From Symsagittifera roscoffensis (lineage: Eukaryota > Xenacoelomorpha > Acoela > Convolutidae), in the NCBI RefSeq assembly GCF_963678635.1, contig NC_087063.1:71199617-71259616 (forward strand): a stretch of DNA of 60,000 nucleotides, read 5' to 3'. Each line of letters starts with the position of its first letter. Positions within the stretch are counted from its first letter, which is position 1. Below are positions 21,159-31,765 of this stretch, one piece after another. Under the pieces are notes generated by a model. It worked only from the letters and a program-made list of their open reading frames with translations, searched no databases and was not told the DNA's origin. The position numbers and the translations under genes were made by a program.

Positions 21159-22616
21159 TGTGAACTCGGATGAAATCTGAGGTCACGAAAAAGAAATTTT
21201 AACGAAACGAAAAATTGTTATTAATATGCTATAATTATTATATAAATCGAAATGCTGCATGACCTTTCCGATTGGATAAAACAAAAGAAATTTTAATCAT
21301 TAGCTTCAAAAGCGGAAATTTAAGGTGCAGGTGTACGCAAACTTTGATTGCTGTTCAGCAATAGTGTGACAATTTTACATGGTTGTGAGTTTTGGGGTGT
21401 AGATAAAGTTAAATCTGCTGCAAGTTTCTGTAAATGACCACTGGCACTGTATCTTGAGCAGCACTCAACATTCTGGGGATTCACTGGCAGACGGCAACAC
21501 GCAATGAGGAAATCGATTTTGAGTCCGGGGAGTATGTGCCAATCGTTCATATTTGGAAGTTTGACCTTGAGCAATACGAATAATGTAATTTTGGGGTGAA
21601 GTGTAATTTTTCAAAGTTTCGAATTGAGCCTGTCAGGCTCAACTTTCTCGCGACAACTGAAAATCTCAGAAATGCAAGATCAAAACAACTAAATTACAAT
21701 CGCGGGAGAGTAGTCAAAAAAAGCAGGGGGAAACTGCTACTAGGAATTTCCAGATATAAAAATCACAAGAGAGTAGAGCTGTCCTATCCTGAAATAGGAG
21801 ACAAAACAATCACGAAAGATGAGTATATTGATTCCAAGTGGACCAGAGTGAACCTTCAGTGGAAAGGTGGACAACCGAATTCTCCCAATGGTCCAACTCA
21901 AAACTTTAATTCTCAAGTGAAAACTCATTTCCTTTGCTGAATTTCTTACTAGCAAACTTCTCAAGTTATTACATTTATGCTAGAGTCGCTAGTTAGTCCA
22001 CCGTTCGAGGTAGAAAAACACAAGAGGTAGTGTCCCTGACTCTTGAGCCCATGGTTATAAGGCCTATTTTTATTTAACCTCATATGTGACTTAAGTAGGC
22101 GACTGTTACAGTACCCAATTTAAATTTCTTGAGTGTGTTTAATATTGTTATGTTGAGGTAAGGAGAGTTTTAGGTTGATCCATCGGAGAGTTTCAGGTTG
22201 ATCAAAAGTCCACTGTCGAATAAAAAGTAACTATGCGGATTGTTCCGACCCTGTTTTTAACGGCGTTTGCGTGTTTTAGGTATTTTGAGACCTAAGGAGG
22301 GTTTTAGATTGATCCATCTGAAATGGATCAAAGTTCCACTGTCGAATAAAAAGTAACTAAATGGATTGCTCCGACCCTGTTTTGAACGGCGTTCGCGTGT
22401 TTTAAGTATTTTGAGATGTTCTTATTTTCTAGAATGGGGGGGGGGGGGGTATTTTAGTACTGGCCTTTAAGCTGTAACAAAGGTTTTAGTCTCATGTCGC
22501 AAGTGAACCGAATTGGCTCCGACCGTTTGAGGTAGAAAAACACAGGAGATAGTGCCCTTGACTCTTGAGCCAATGGTTATAGGGCCTATTTTCTTTTACC
22601 TCATATGTGACTTAAG
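21159..22616 (+). repeat. Element A 3' LTR, interrupted by a CR1 element
   Basis: It starts at TGTGAAC after the PPT and aligns with the LTR of element C (53398-54671, reverse strand). It contains U3 with TATA (21241), the GTCCGGGGAGTATGTG motif (21523) and a rearranged second half. The segment GAGGTAGAAAAACACA...GCGACTGTTACA occurs at 22005-22112 and again from 22530. The GGTTGATCCATC...GTAACT segment also occurs twice (near 22175 and 22310). At 22616 it is broken by the CR1 tail, and its last 12 bases reappear at 27354-27365. Confidence 0.8.
21241..21247 (+). promoter_or_regulatory. TATA box in the A 3' LTR
   Basis: TATAAAT, followed 11 nt later by GCTGCATGAC. Element C has TATATAAA followed by GTTGCATGAC at the same place, so this is the likely LTR promoter core and R start. 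Confidence 0.55.

Positions 22617-22706
<90 letters not shown>
22617..22706. repeat. (TTG)30 microsatellite, 3' tail of the CR1-type element
   Basis: Thirty uninterrupted TTG triplets; on the element's own strand this is (CAA)30 at its 3' end. Non-LTR elements of the CR1 group end in short tandem repeats instead of poly(A). The poly-Gln, poly-Leu and poly-Cys frames across it are artefacts. Confidence 0.9.
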
Positions 22707-22707
<1 letters not shown>

Positions 22708-24006
22708 GGCTTTCCAGTAGAATACTGGTGGGAATTTCTTCCACAGAGTTTATAATATTGTCCAGTTATTTTTGCACGTTGTGCAGTCGCAGCATATCTG
22801 TATTTTTTGCTGTAGAATTTCCACATAAGAGTTGTGATGCGCTGTTTGAGTCCCTGTTCTATCATGAAATTGACTAAATGATCAATTCTATATGCAACTC
22901 TGGTTGTACGAAAAACGAATTCACCCCTGCGTTTTTCTGTTCGAGTTTTGGGTAAATTGAAGGGCTCTAATTGTCGGTCTAGGGTATTGTTAGGTGTGGG
23001 AAGTGGGATGCTGTGGTGTTCGTAGTCAGTGCAGAGTTTTGAAAGCAAAAGTAAGTCATTGGTCTGTAGGAACATTGGCAGAGGTAAAATGTTGAGCATT
23101 CTAAGTTGATCAGTGTATTTTTGGCAGTGTTCTCTACATATCCACTTTACTACTTTCTTTTGAAAAAATTCAAGTTTTTGTAGGTCTTTTCTCAGAAAGT
23201 TCGCACAGTGACAGCTGTAGGTTAGGACTGGTAGTAATATTGATTTGTAGAGACCTAGTTTTACAAAGGTGTTGACGTTATATGCTACATTTTGTCTTAG
23301 ACTGTATAGTAATTTGTTTGCTTTCTTTAATCGTTCGGTTAGATGAGTGCTCCAACTAAGATCTCCTAACATGTAATACCCAGATCTTTTATAGATTGGG
23401 CTGAAGTACACGATTTCCTTTCAAAAATAGATTTATATCAACACCTCTGAAGTATATTTGAGCGCATTTTTCGAATTCCAGTTCCATGTTGTTTTGTCTA
23501 ACCCAATCTTCGATTTTGTTTAATTCAAGTTGTATTTCATCTTGTTTGCGTCCAACAGATAGAATTTTTAGATCGTCAGCAAATATTGAGCAGTCACTGA
23601 AGCGTAGGACTTCAGGGAGATCATTTATAAGAACACAGAACATGAGTGGACCCAGGAGTGAACCTTGGGGTACCCCGCTGGTTATTTCGAGGACGGTGGA
23701 TGTGTAGAAATCAACCCGAACAAACTGCCTTCGGTTTCTGAGATAGTCGTAGCTGATTTCAAGTAGGCATCCCCCTACACCAATATCACTCAATTTTCGG
23801 AGTAATAAATAGTGGGGGACTTTATCGAAGGCCTTGGAGAAATCAGCATAAAAAGCAATGATCTCATCATGGGGATTTTCATCCAGGGTTTTGTAGATTC
23901 GATTTAGGAATTGGAGCATGTTGCTCATAACGGAGCGTTTCTTCACAAAATCGTGTTTATTTATGGAAAGATGGTCTTTAAAGTGCTCGTAGAGTGGAGA
24001 ATACAT
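22707..24006 (-). pseudogene. CR1-type reverse transcriptase and C-terminal domain
   Basis: On the reverse strand, 24006-23389 encodes an RT core with YADFSKAFDKVPH (motif A, Asp present), GVPQGSLLGPLMF (motif B) and FADDLKIL (the active-site pair). The frame then shifts into 23411-22707 (LTERLKKANKLLYSLRQNV and YKSILLPVLTYSCHC), a thumb/C-terminal region typical of non-LTR elements. The enzyme performs target-primed reverse transcription. The motifs are intact but frameshifts near 23400 and upstream break the ORF. Confidence 0.9.
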
Positions 24007-24035
24007 GCATTTTTCAAAGATTTTGCTGTCAATGT

Positions 24036-24800
24036 TTAGAAGGGAGATTGGGCGATAGTTTTCAACATATTTTGGGTCGTTCTTTTTGTGAATGGGTGAT
24101 ACATCCGCTGTTTTTCAACTCGTCGGCATTTTGCGTATGCGTTTAATATTCTTGAAAAGCTTATTGAGTATATTACCCATTTGTTTGCCGCATCGTTGGT
24201 AAAACCCGGGAGGTAGACCATTTGCTCCACGAGTTTTTGCAGTGTCTATATTTGCCAGATTATTACTTATTGTTTTGTTTGAAACGCTGAAGTTTGTTAG
24301 GGTTGGTGATTCGCATTTTATTTCAAGGAAGTTGTAGTTATCTCAGGCTGAAAACACTGAGTGAAAAAATGTGTTAAACATTTCTACCTTTTCTTCTGGA
24401 ATTGATGTCTTTTTGTGTTTGAACTTGATCGTTTTCGGGATGTTGGAAGCTCTATTGATATGCTTAAGGTGCTTGTAAATTTGACCACAATTTCTTGAAC
24501 CAAAATTTTTTTCTTTTATGAGATTCAATCATGTTCACATAATTCAGTGATTTGGCTTTCTAGTTTGAGGACCTTATTTTTTCGGTAGCTAGTTGGTAGT
24601 TTTTCGAGTAACTTCTTTTGCGTGTTGAGCATTTTTATCTGATGTGATGTACTCGGTGTAATCCAAGGTGGTAGCGATTGACGATAATTGGTTCTTTTTG
24701 GGATGTGAGTGTTTATCAAGTCAGTTAAGTAGTCGTGAAGTTCGTTGTACATATTGTCAACATTGGTGTAGCATTGGGGGTTGAAGGGCCGATCTTTCAT
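24036..24800 (-). pseudogene. CR1-type linker between endonuclease and RT
   Basis: Three short frames on the reverse strand (24800-24525, 24528-24343, 24230-24036) lie between endonuclease and RT. They contain PRTNYRQSLPPWITPS-type sequence and the N-terminal RT segment AANKWVIYSISFSRI. At least three frameshifts separate them, so the copy is defective. Confidence 0.7.
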
Positions 24801-24829
24801 GGCACCAACAATCCGGTCATATTCTTCTG

Positions 24830-25454
24830 ACCCAAAACTGTAGAAGCTGTTCTATTGCTGTTCAGATTGCAACATGGTCAGAGCAGTCATAGATCTTATC
24901 AAAATTTTCATCGTGTTCAGAGTATACTTGACAGTTTTGATACAGAAAAACGTCCAACGTGTTTGTGCCGCAGGTCGGAAAGTTAATGCTCTGTTGAAGA
25001 AGCCTATCTTCTATCAATTCTAGGATTTCTTGTTCATCGTTTTCTTGACTGCTGAAGATGTCCCAGTTTGTAGATGGAAAGTTAATGTCTCCACATATGA
25101 CTGCTTTACTCTTTTTAGGGATGGCTTCGAGAATTTTGTTGAAACATTGGTAGTCATATCTGTATTGACTGGTTCTAGGGGGGTTGCAAAAGGAGCATAT
25201 ATAGATGGTTTCGTTTGCTAGGGTTATGTTACATAGGACAAAACATTCGACATCGGGTTTTATTTTTGGGAATTTAGTGAGTTCTTAATGGCAATCAGGG
25301 CACCTCCGTGAGTGTTAGACGACTGATGTGCTCTATCTGCTTGGTAAATGTTGTATTCAGCAAGTAGTAGTTCAGAGTTTGAGATATTTTCGTTTAACCA
25401 GGTCTCACAAATACAAATAACGCTGTACAAACGAATTTTTATTGCTTTTGCCAT
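24830..25454 (-). pseudogene. CR1-type apurinic-like endonuclease
   Basis: The reverse strand reads ICETWLNENISNSELL (25454 frame) with GGALIAIKN, then in a shifted frame CGDINFP near 25080 and CSDHVAI near 24880. These are the ETWL, GDxN and SDH motifs of the APE-type endonuclease that nicks the target to prime reverse transcription. The frame breaks near 25260 and again near 24840. Confidence 0.85.
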
Positions 25455-25572
25455 TTTGAATCTTCTTTCATAGTTAATTAAACTGCATGCATTAAATTGT
25501 AAAATGTGGAGATGATCTAGTCAAACTTTGGATGATGAATTTTTCTTGTTCTGGCTGGGAAGTTTGGTTTAA

Positions 25573-25893
25573 TTAAAATTTTGCTCCATCATGGAAAAGC
25601 TCAAGGTTTCTTATTTTCAGTTTTTCACATGGTACGCCTTCTTCAAGCATTTCCCTACGTCGTTTCAGGCAGAGACTTTCTTTGATAGAATCTTCTTTAG
25701 ATAGGGCACGTGACAGTAATATATTCATTTCTTTCATTTCGTCTCTTTTTTCAGTACTTTTTGCAATCACTAGATTGACTGCTGCTGGATTTTCAAGCGT
25801 AACTAGAAGTGTTCTAGGCTTTTTCCTTTCTTTGTTGAATGTTCCAAGTCTTTTAAACTGGACTATTTTCGGTTTAACTCCTATGGTTCCCAA
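25573..25893 (-). pseudogene. CR1-type ORF1 C-terminal region
   Basis: A 106-codon frame with VKPKIVQFKRLGTFN and SLCLKRRREMLEEGVPCEKLK, basic and helical, between the PHD part and the endonuclease. It looks like the RNA-binding C-terminal part of ORF1. It is assigned by position. Confidence 0.55.
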
Positions 25894-25973
25894 TATTTCC
25901 TCTAGTTTTTCGTGAGTTTGGACAAGATTCTTGTCGCGTGGTTTATTAGGCTCTTCATGGATCCCTTGTACTC

Positions 25974-26597
25974 TTACATTGTGTTCGATGCTGTGAGTGG
26001 TTGTGTTGTTGTTGTTTTGGAGTTTTGAGGACTAATCACGTTTTTGTAGCTTTCAACTTTCTTCACGACGTGTGCGTAACTCTCTTCTACTTTGTCGTGG
26101 GTTTTCCTCATTGCTTCAATTATTTCCATTTCGACAATTTGAGCAATTTGCGTTTCGAGTGTCTCAGCATTGCTAGACATGTTTTTGTTGATTTTTTTGT
26201 CCAGGTTGTTGACAGTCCTGTTCCGAAAGAAGTTGCCGCGTTCGTTGTTTTCAATGCAGACGTTACAGAGTAATATTGCGTTCCGACGAAACTCCTTTAT
26301 TCCGTTGATGGCTACATTTGATAATCCTCTGCATGTTGGTTCTAGATGCATGTGACAACCACACGCTACACAGTTGTAACTTTTTTCGGCTTTTTGTAAC
26401 CTTGTGCCAGTTCGGCATGTGCGACTCATCGTTGAAGCGTTAACAGAGGGGGACTTTACAGAGGGATCTGTGATTCCCGAGAAGAGACGCCTGCGGTACG
26501 ATGCGTTCAGAGAAATATGCAAACCTGTGGATCTCGAAAAGGGGCGCCTGCGGTTTGATATTTCTAGAACGTTCGATGAGGTCATAGAAATATACAA
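25974..26597 (-). pseudogene. CR1-type ORF1 with PHD-like zinc finger
   Basis: The reverse-strand frame has CVACGCHMHLEPTC followed 20 residues later by LCNVC, a Cys/His spacing typical of a PHD finger, then a helical region rich in Glu and Lys. PHD domains are documented in ORF1 of CR1-clade elements. Its frame is the same as the esterase ORF upstream and is separated from it only by a TAA at 26640-26642. Its first 40 residues are built from the tandem repeat at 26460-26640. Confidence 0.8.
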
Positions 26598-26640
26598 ACC
26601 TGTGGATCCCGAAAAGGGGACGCCTGCGGTTTGATATTTT
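26460..26640. repeat. Three-copy tandem repeat in CR1-type ORF1
   Basis: Units of 57-77 bp share TGTGGATC(C/T)CGAAAAGGGG and CGCCTGCGGTTTGATATT. On the coding strand they give repeated RRRPFSRSTGL peptides between the esterase and PHD parts. Confidence 0.85.
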
Positions 26641-27269
26641 TAGAAAGGACAGAGGGAAGTAAAGCTCACAAACCTGCAGCTTACACTCTGTAAGGGCAGT
26701 GGCAGTGTCGGAAAGTGCACTCGTACTGGGTGAGATGACCTTTGTCGTTTGTCAGAGTATTTCTTGTACAGTATCTTGTTCTTTATGATGCTTTTGAAGC
26801 CCTTGAGACCTTCTGGGCTTACGTGAATTTCGTCACTGCCTAGATGGTAAGTACTGTAAATCTTCTCACACACACCTCTATACTTCCAATTTCCCTTCTT
26901 TTTCTGTATTTCGCGATTCACTCTCGCCGATCGGAATCGATATTCACTGCGGTGAGGGATTCCGATGACAAAAATCTGTTTTGCTAGTCTGCTTAGCTCC
27001 TCGGCTAATTCTGCGAGTTCGTTTGCAATATCTTCTTCAGGGACTGTGGAGGGCTCTCTTCCGTCAAAAGCGTCGTTTCCCCCAATGAGCAAAACAATGG
27101 TATTGTATTTGTCCTTCGGAGGTAGGAAGCCTCTGACCGCAGCGATACGGGCTCCAGGTAATGACAAGATGTTTGCGTTTGGGTATTCCAAGTGTCGCGC
27201 CTGCGAATCTGCTATCAGAAGGTTCTTTGACAAAGATGTTTTGAAAATATGATATCTCCTGGTTGACAT
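26640..27269 (-). CDS. SGNH esterase of the CR1-type element
   Basis: It starts at ATG 27269 on the reverse strand; 209 codons. Blocks of an SGNH hydrolase are all visible: LLIADSQARHL (nucleophile Ser), a Gly in LPGARIAAV, LIGGNDAF (GxND) and SDEIHVSPEG (D-x-x-H). Esterase domains are known in ORF1 of CR1-clade non-LTR elements; their substrate is unclear. Here the esterase precedes the PHD part. The catalytic set is complete, so this module may still have been functional when the copy inserted. The 43 nt after the stop continue in frame into the PHD ORF. Confidence 0.8.
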   Translation of the reverse strand: MSTRRYHIFKTSLSKNLLIADSQARHLEYPNANILSLPGARIAAVRGFLPPKDKYNTIVLLIGGNDAFDGREPSTVPEEDIANELAELAEELSRLAKQIFVIGIPHRSEYRFRSARVNREIQKKKGNWKYRGVCEKIYSTYHLGSDEIHVSPEGLKGFKSIIKNKILYKKYSDKRQRSSHPVRVHFPTLPLPLQSVSCRFVSFTSLCPF

Positions 27270-27353
27270 TTAGAGCGAGGCAACCATTGCTACCTCGAGA
27301 AATTCAAATTTATCTGAAATTATTTAATAACTTATCACAACGAACTGCTACAC
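27270..27353 (-). other. CR1-type 5' untranslated end
   Basis: AT-rich sequence between the esterase ATG and the resumed A LTR at 27354. The exact 5' end is inferred from where LTR sequence returns. Confidence 0.45.
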
Positions 27354-27365
27354 GCGACTGTTACA
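27354..27365 (+). repeat. Stranded last 12 bases of the A 3' LTR
   Basis: GCGACTGTTACA equals the LTR end at 1742-1753. It marks the far side of the CR1 insertion and the true right end of element A. Confidence 0.55.
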
Positions 27366-27406
27366 CGCAAAGTTCAATTTATCGACAAATCCATTAGCGC
27401 TATCGT
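27366..27406. other. Spacer between elements A and B
   Basis: 41 bp that belong to neither LTR as far as I can see; this is the only candidate host DNA in the window. Confidence 0.35.
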
Positions 27407-29010
27407 TGTAACATTCGCCCGGAAGATACATATTGACGGAAAATAAAACTAAGTCCTAAGACGACTGGCTAACGTCTAAACAGAGCTTTACATGTTTTTA
27501 TCCGTCTCTACCAAGCCAGTACTTTCGGTGGTCTTTCTAACATCGGGTCGGCAAAAACGTTACTGATTTCGGCTTCGGTCAAAACACTCAAATTAACTTA
27601 ATTACATATCCCCAGACCACGAGGTCACTCTTAAAATCAGGGCTACTACTACTTTTTGAATTATTATTGTTTGTTCATTAAATAAAATCATCATCTCCAT
27701 CGATGATGGCTCAACCCTTTCCCCCCAACTCCTAGCTTCTCATCCTAGCAAAATGAATTCAGATGTTAGTTAAATTCAACTCAGGACATGACAGGGAGCT
27801 AAAAGTTTATATAAAACACTATCAGTTCCAGTCCCGAGACCCCTCCGGATTCCTGAATCCGGGGAAATAAGGCTCTTATCTTCCTTCCGGAAGGCTGGTT
27901 TTCCACCCTTCACCGATGTGCGCAACGGCCTTGCAACTATTGTAGCGACACAATAGTTGCAACTCGGAGCGGTCTCTGCTACTTCTGTTTTTCCCTGTGG
28001 TTTTTCAATCACAATCTTCGTTGTTTTCGTCAGCGCAACTAATGTTGTTGTTTTTTTCTTCCGGTTTTCTAACAAAATGGCCTTTTCTGACGTTTCTCAG
28101 AAATATGACGTCATTTGACTTCGAATTTTTAAAATTTCAAAATACCAGAATAACTTGACCTTCACCGTTTGACTAATCGTCCCAATAACGTCGTTAATCG
28201 CTTAAAACCGTCAATTCGGAAGGTTTGCTGTTAAAAACTCGAATATGCTGAATCTGCATTTTGGTCCATTCTAGTCGAATGTCACATACTCCCCGGACAG
28301 TCCGGTCAATGTCCTCATTGAATCTCGCAATGTTCGTCAAATAGGTACAGTGTCATCGAACAGAATTTACAAAATGCACGAAATTACTTTTATCCACGTC
28401 ATATCGACTCACTGCAGAATATAAATGGCATCATACTACATCACTATAGCCTTCAAATTCTTTCATTAATCTGCACATTGAGGATATGACCTAAGATAAA
28501 AACATATTTTCCGACTTCCAATGTCAATGTCCTGGTTAAAAATTTTTTCTCCTAGATTTAAAAGGTGTTGGTTTGCAGGACAGTCCTGCCGACCAGCAAG
28601 CTAAAATTATCCTACTATGCCTCTTCCCTTCGGAAATCTTGCTTGTTATTGTCCTGAATATTAAAACTAAGAAACACTGTGGTTAGAAAAAACAATGAAA
28701 CAATCTCCCTCTTCGAGAGATTACCCAAGCCTTTCATGTCACCACAAAGTGATCAGTTCTCCTAGCTGATTAAAAAAAGTCATGCAGGCTGGAATATTTA
28801 AATATACTCTTTCACTCAAGCCTTTCTAAATAAATAGTAAGTAAGTGTCTCTAAAGCCACTCAGCTAAAATCAAAAATGTCAATTTATAAATGCAACAAT
28901 TTCAAAACTCAACTAAATTTTTCAGTTTTCAATTACAACTTGGTTGCTTAGTTTCTCACTTGAGCTTTTTCACATACATAAAACAATTCTGAGTTTTAAC
29001 TTTTTCTTCA
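27407..29010 (-). repeat. Element B 3' LTR
   Basis: The lower end TGTAACATTCG matches the first 11 bases of the C LTR at 53398. Positions 27583-28017 match 52927-53397, the surviving part of the B 5' LTR. U3-side landmarks include CATACTCCCCGGAC (28285-28298), the motif shared with the A and C LTRs, and TTTATATTC (about 28424) as a possible TATA on the reverse strand. The upper boundary is set by a purine tract near 29014 and is approximate. A 99-codon frame inside (27776-28075) also occurs at the 5' LTR and is not convincing as a gene. Confidence 0.65.
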
Positions 29011-29013
29011 TCA

Positions 29014-29037
29014 CTCCTTTGTTTTCTTCTTTTTTCG
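29014..29037 (-). other. Candidate polypurine tract of element B
   Basis: The reverse strand reads GAAAAAAGAAGAAAACAAAGG after the X5 stop. It is less G-rich than the A and C tracts. Confidence 0.4.
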
Positions 29038-29110
29038 TCGTTTAGAAGTTCTAAAACTTCTAAATTCTTCTAATTTCGTCTCTTTTTGCATCTCGTTTTT
29101 CGACCATTCG

Positions 29111-31738
29111 TCAATGTTCCATCTCTTCCTCCTGTGATACTGACTCCGCACTTTCAGTTTCTGTGTCCTGCAACACGTCGTTAGCTATTCTGACGCTGTT
29201 GGAAGCAGTCCTCCAACACTTCTGCTCTTCTACCCTCTGTTTGCAACAAAGTAGGGGATCCACGTTAGATTCTCTGTTCCTGCAGAAGCTGTTGTGGAGA
29301 CACAACGTCACATTTCTCTCCAAATCTTCCTTCAACATCTCTGCCTTCTCCTTTCCACTACGTTCACTTGTCCTGGAACTTCTTTTCACAGCGGTAGTCA
29401 CTGCATTCCGATGAGTCACGAGAGCTCGCTTGAAAGTTCCTGCTCCAATGTCCAGCTGATTTTCACTGTACACTCTGCTGTGCTTCGACATATGCTTTTT
29501 AGCATATTCGTACAACCATGCAGTCATGTTAGCTCTGAACCATGGCATCAATCGTTTTCTTGCCCATATCTTCTTCACTTCCATCGGAATGTTTAGAATC
29601 TTGCACATTGTCTGAAAAAGATCTAAATCTTTTAGACAATTTAATTTCCGCAACTGTTCTCTCGTCGGTGCCTCCTGTCTATTGTTTTCTTTACCATGAG
29701 CTTCCAGCCATCGTATCGCCATCATAACTCCCACTATCACTGTTGTTACGGGCTGTGATGAGTCTGGTAAACCCATGGAGAGTAGCTCTGCAGAGTCTCA
29801 GATCAACACCAGATTACTACGCTTGGGATACCACCAAGTCTGCAGCAAGCAGTGGCAGGGAAACTCGTCATGTGTCAACATGAAGCTCCTCCAATTACGT
29901 TTTTCCGAAGCTTCCAGTAATGGTTTCACTTCCATCATCACTTCCATCATCACTCGGTGGACTTCATCATTCTCGTCTACTTTATTGTAATCTGCAACAG
30001 TTGATCCTCTCTGTTTCTGTCTCTCAAAGTCACTGAAGTTCCCGCTCACGTATCCCATGAACTTCTTTCCCAGTATCAATTCCAACTCCTCCTTGGTTCT
30101 CTCTGGAACTGCTGAGAACATCTTACATAGCAACTCGTAAGATTTCTCGGACATTCTTGTTAGTCTCACACACTTTGGCACTGAGAAGGCTTGATCCACG
30201 ATCCTTCTCGTACTCTTTACATCCACAGCTACGAAATGTACCGGGTATCTGCTCTTGCACATTGGAGCCAATGTCGAACCCACCAAATATCGTGCTCTTG
30301 ATGGTCTACAATAAGTCTCACTGTGTCTGTTGTTCATTTCCGCCTCGATCGCTTCCCTCCATTTTCCTATGTGTTTCTGCTCGGTTTGCAGAACTCCTGG
30401 GAATACTTCTACACTGATAGCAGTGACCATCTCATGTCTCTGTTCTAGATTCAATAGTGACTCTAAAGAACTAAACATGCTGTAGAATCCTAGTGCAGTC
30501 ACTAGATTCACCTCGGTTCCTCCATGACAATCCGCGATCAGTTCCGTTTTCGTTCTTGCTTTCATCACGACATTCCCAAACAATACCGTCAATTGCTTGT
30601 GTTGTTTCTCTAGGGTCTTCACACAGTCGAGACTTCCACAAACGTGACCCTCCAGTCCACAGACTTCCGCCAGACAGCTACCAGATGTGACCCAGTCTTC
30701 TGGTCCCCAGTCAGGCAACTCCACTTTATCTTCTCCATTGCTCCTAGAGGCCGTTATCATCACATTATATATGATGTTAAGGTCACGCAGGTTACAGTCT
30801 GCATTCAGATCCATCTGCACGTCTTGTGTCGCCCGTAATATCGAGTCAGCGTTGGGACCAGGATACCATGATGGCCTCATCAATTCCCACACTGCCATCA
30901 AGCTCGTTCTCAGTAATTCATCTGAGAATCCCAACCCGAACTCCACTCTTTTGACGGATTTTGGTACGGAAGGTGCAGTCACCTCTTCTTCCAAGACCAG
31001 TCCCAATTTGGTCTGTGGATTATTAGCGCTCTTAATTGTTACAATTCTCGACGTCCAGAATCTTAGAAACACTGCCTGCTCGTAATCAAAGAAGCAATCG
31101 CGTATGTCTGCAATCAGGAAAGGGTTGTACGCTATCCCTATGATTCCGGATACGTAGCTGTACGACTTCTCCTTGATCGGTCCACAGTATTCACCGGATT
31201 TCGGCAGTGCCCCCATAGATTCTTTAGTGAGTCTCAGCTCCTTGTTTGAGAATCTCCTGATTTTGTCTATCTTTCTCATGGGCTCTAACTCCTCGGGTTC
31301 TTTCATATTCACCCTCATCGGTTTGCTTTGCTGCATATCCAGCAGTGCTAGCAAGAGTAAGGCTTTCGCTCGCTCATCGCCTTCCCTCAGCATCTTAACA
31401 CAAGTGTTCAATGCTGGTACTGAAATCTGCTCTATCAGGAATCGAATGAAACATAGAGCATCTCTCCGCTTCGCGCACGCTACTGCCATTCCTTCCTGGA
31501 TTATCAGGTCCCTCAGGCTCGTCATAAGGAAAACCTTCTCTTCTTTTGACCTCTTCCTTTCTTCTGAATCATATTCTTCGCGAGTAAGTCCCATCATGCA
31601 CCAGGCAAACCTCAGTTGTAACTCAGTTCTCACGTAAGGTACTGCCATGAGAGCGTGTATTCTTGGCGCAGTCCTCATCCCTTTTTCGGAGTACCGTAAC
31701 ACCACTGCTTTCCATGGAAGGCTCAACAACTGCTCCAT
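29111..31738 (-). CDS. Accessory X5 of element B, with one in-frame stop
   Basis: It starts at ATG 31738. The frame runs 646 codons to a TGA at 29798-29800 and continues in the same frame for 221 codons to 29111, matching the 908-residue element C protein along its length. Landmarks: YVSGIIGIAYNPFL, the Cys cluster SCLAEVCGLEGHVCGSLDC (C-x4-C-x6-C-x4-C), AFSVPKCVRLTRMS, HDEFPCHCLLQ and VSLCLHNSFCRNRES (here VTLCLHNS). The TGA falls where A reads NLCLVRAVEEVRS, so it is probably a mutation. Cytoplasmic or nuclear location cannot be told. The function is unknown. Confidence 0.75.
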
Positions 31739-31765
31739 CGTTTCTGCCTGTATCTCAGACGACGC

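Noticed and set aside
22552-22877. Poly-Cys and poly-Leu ORFs on the + strand and poly-Gln on the - strand
   Set aside because: They are translations of the (TTG)30 microsatellite tail of the CR1-type element.
27776-28075. 99-codon reverse ORF repeated at 53154-53465
   Set aside because: It lies wholly inside the B LTR and is duplicated only because the LTR is; no domain or codon signal.
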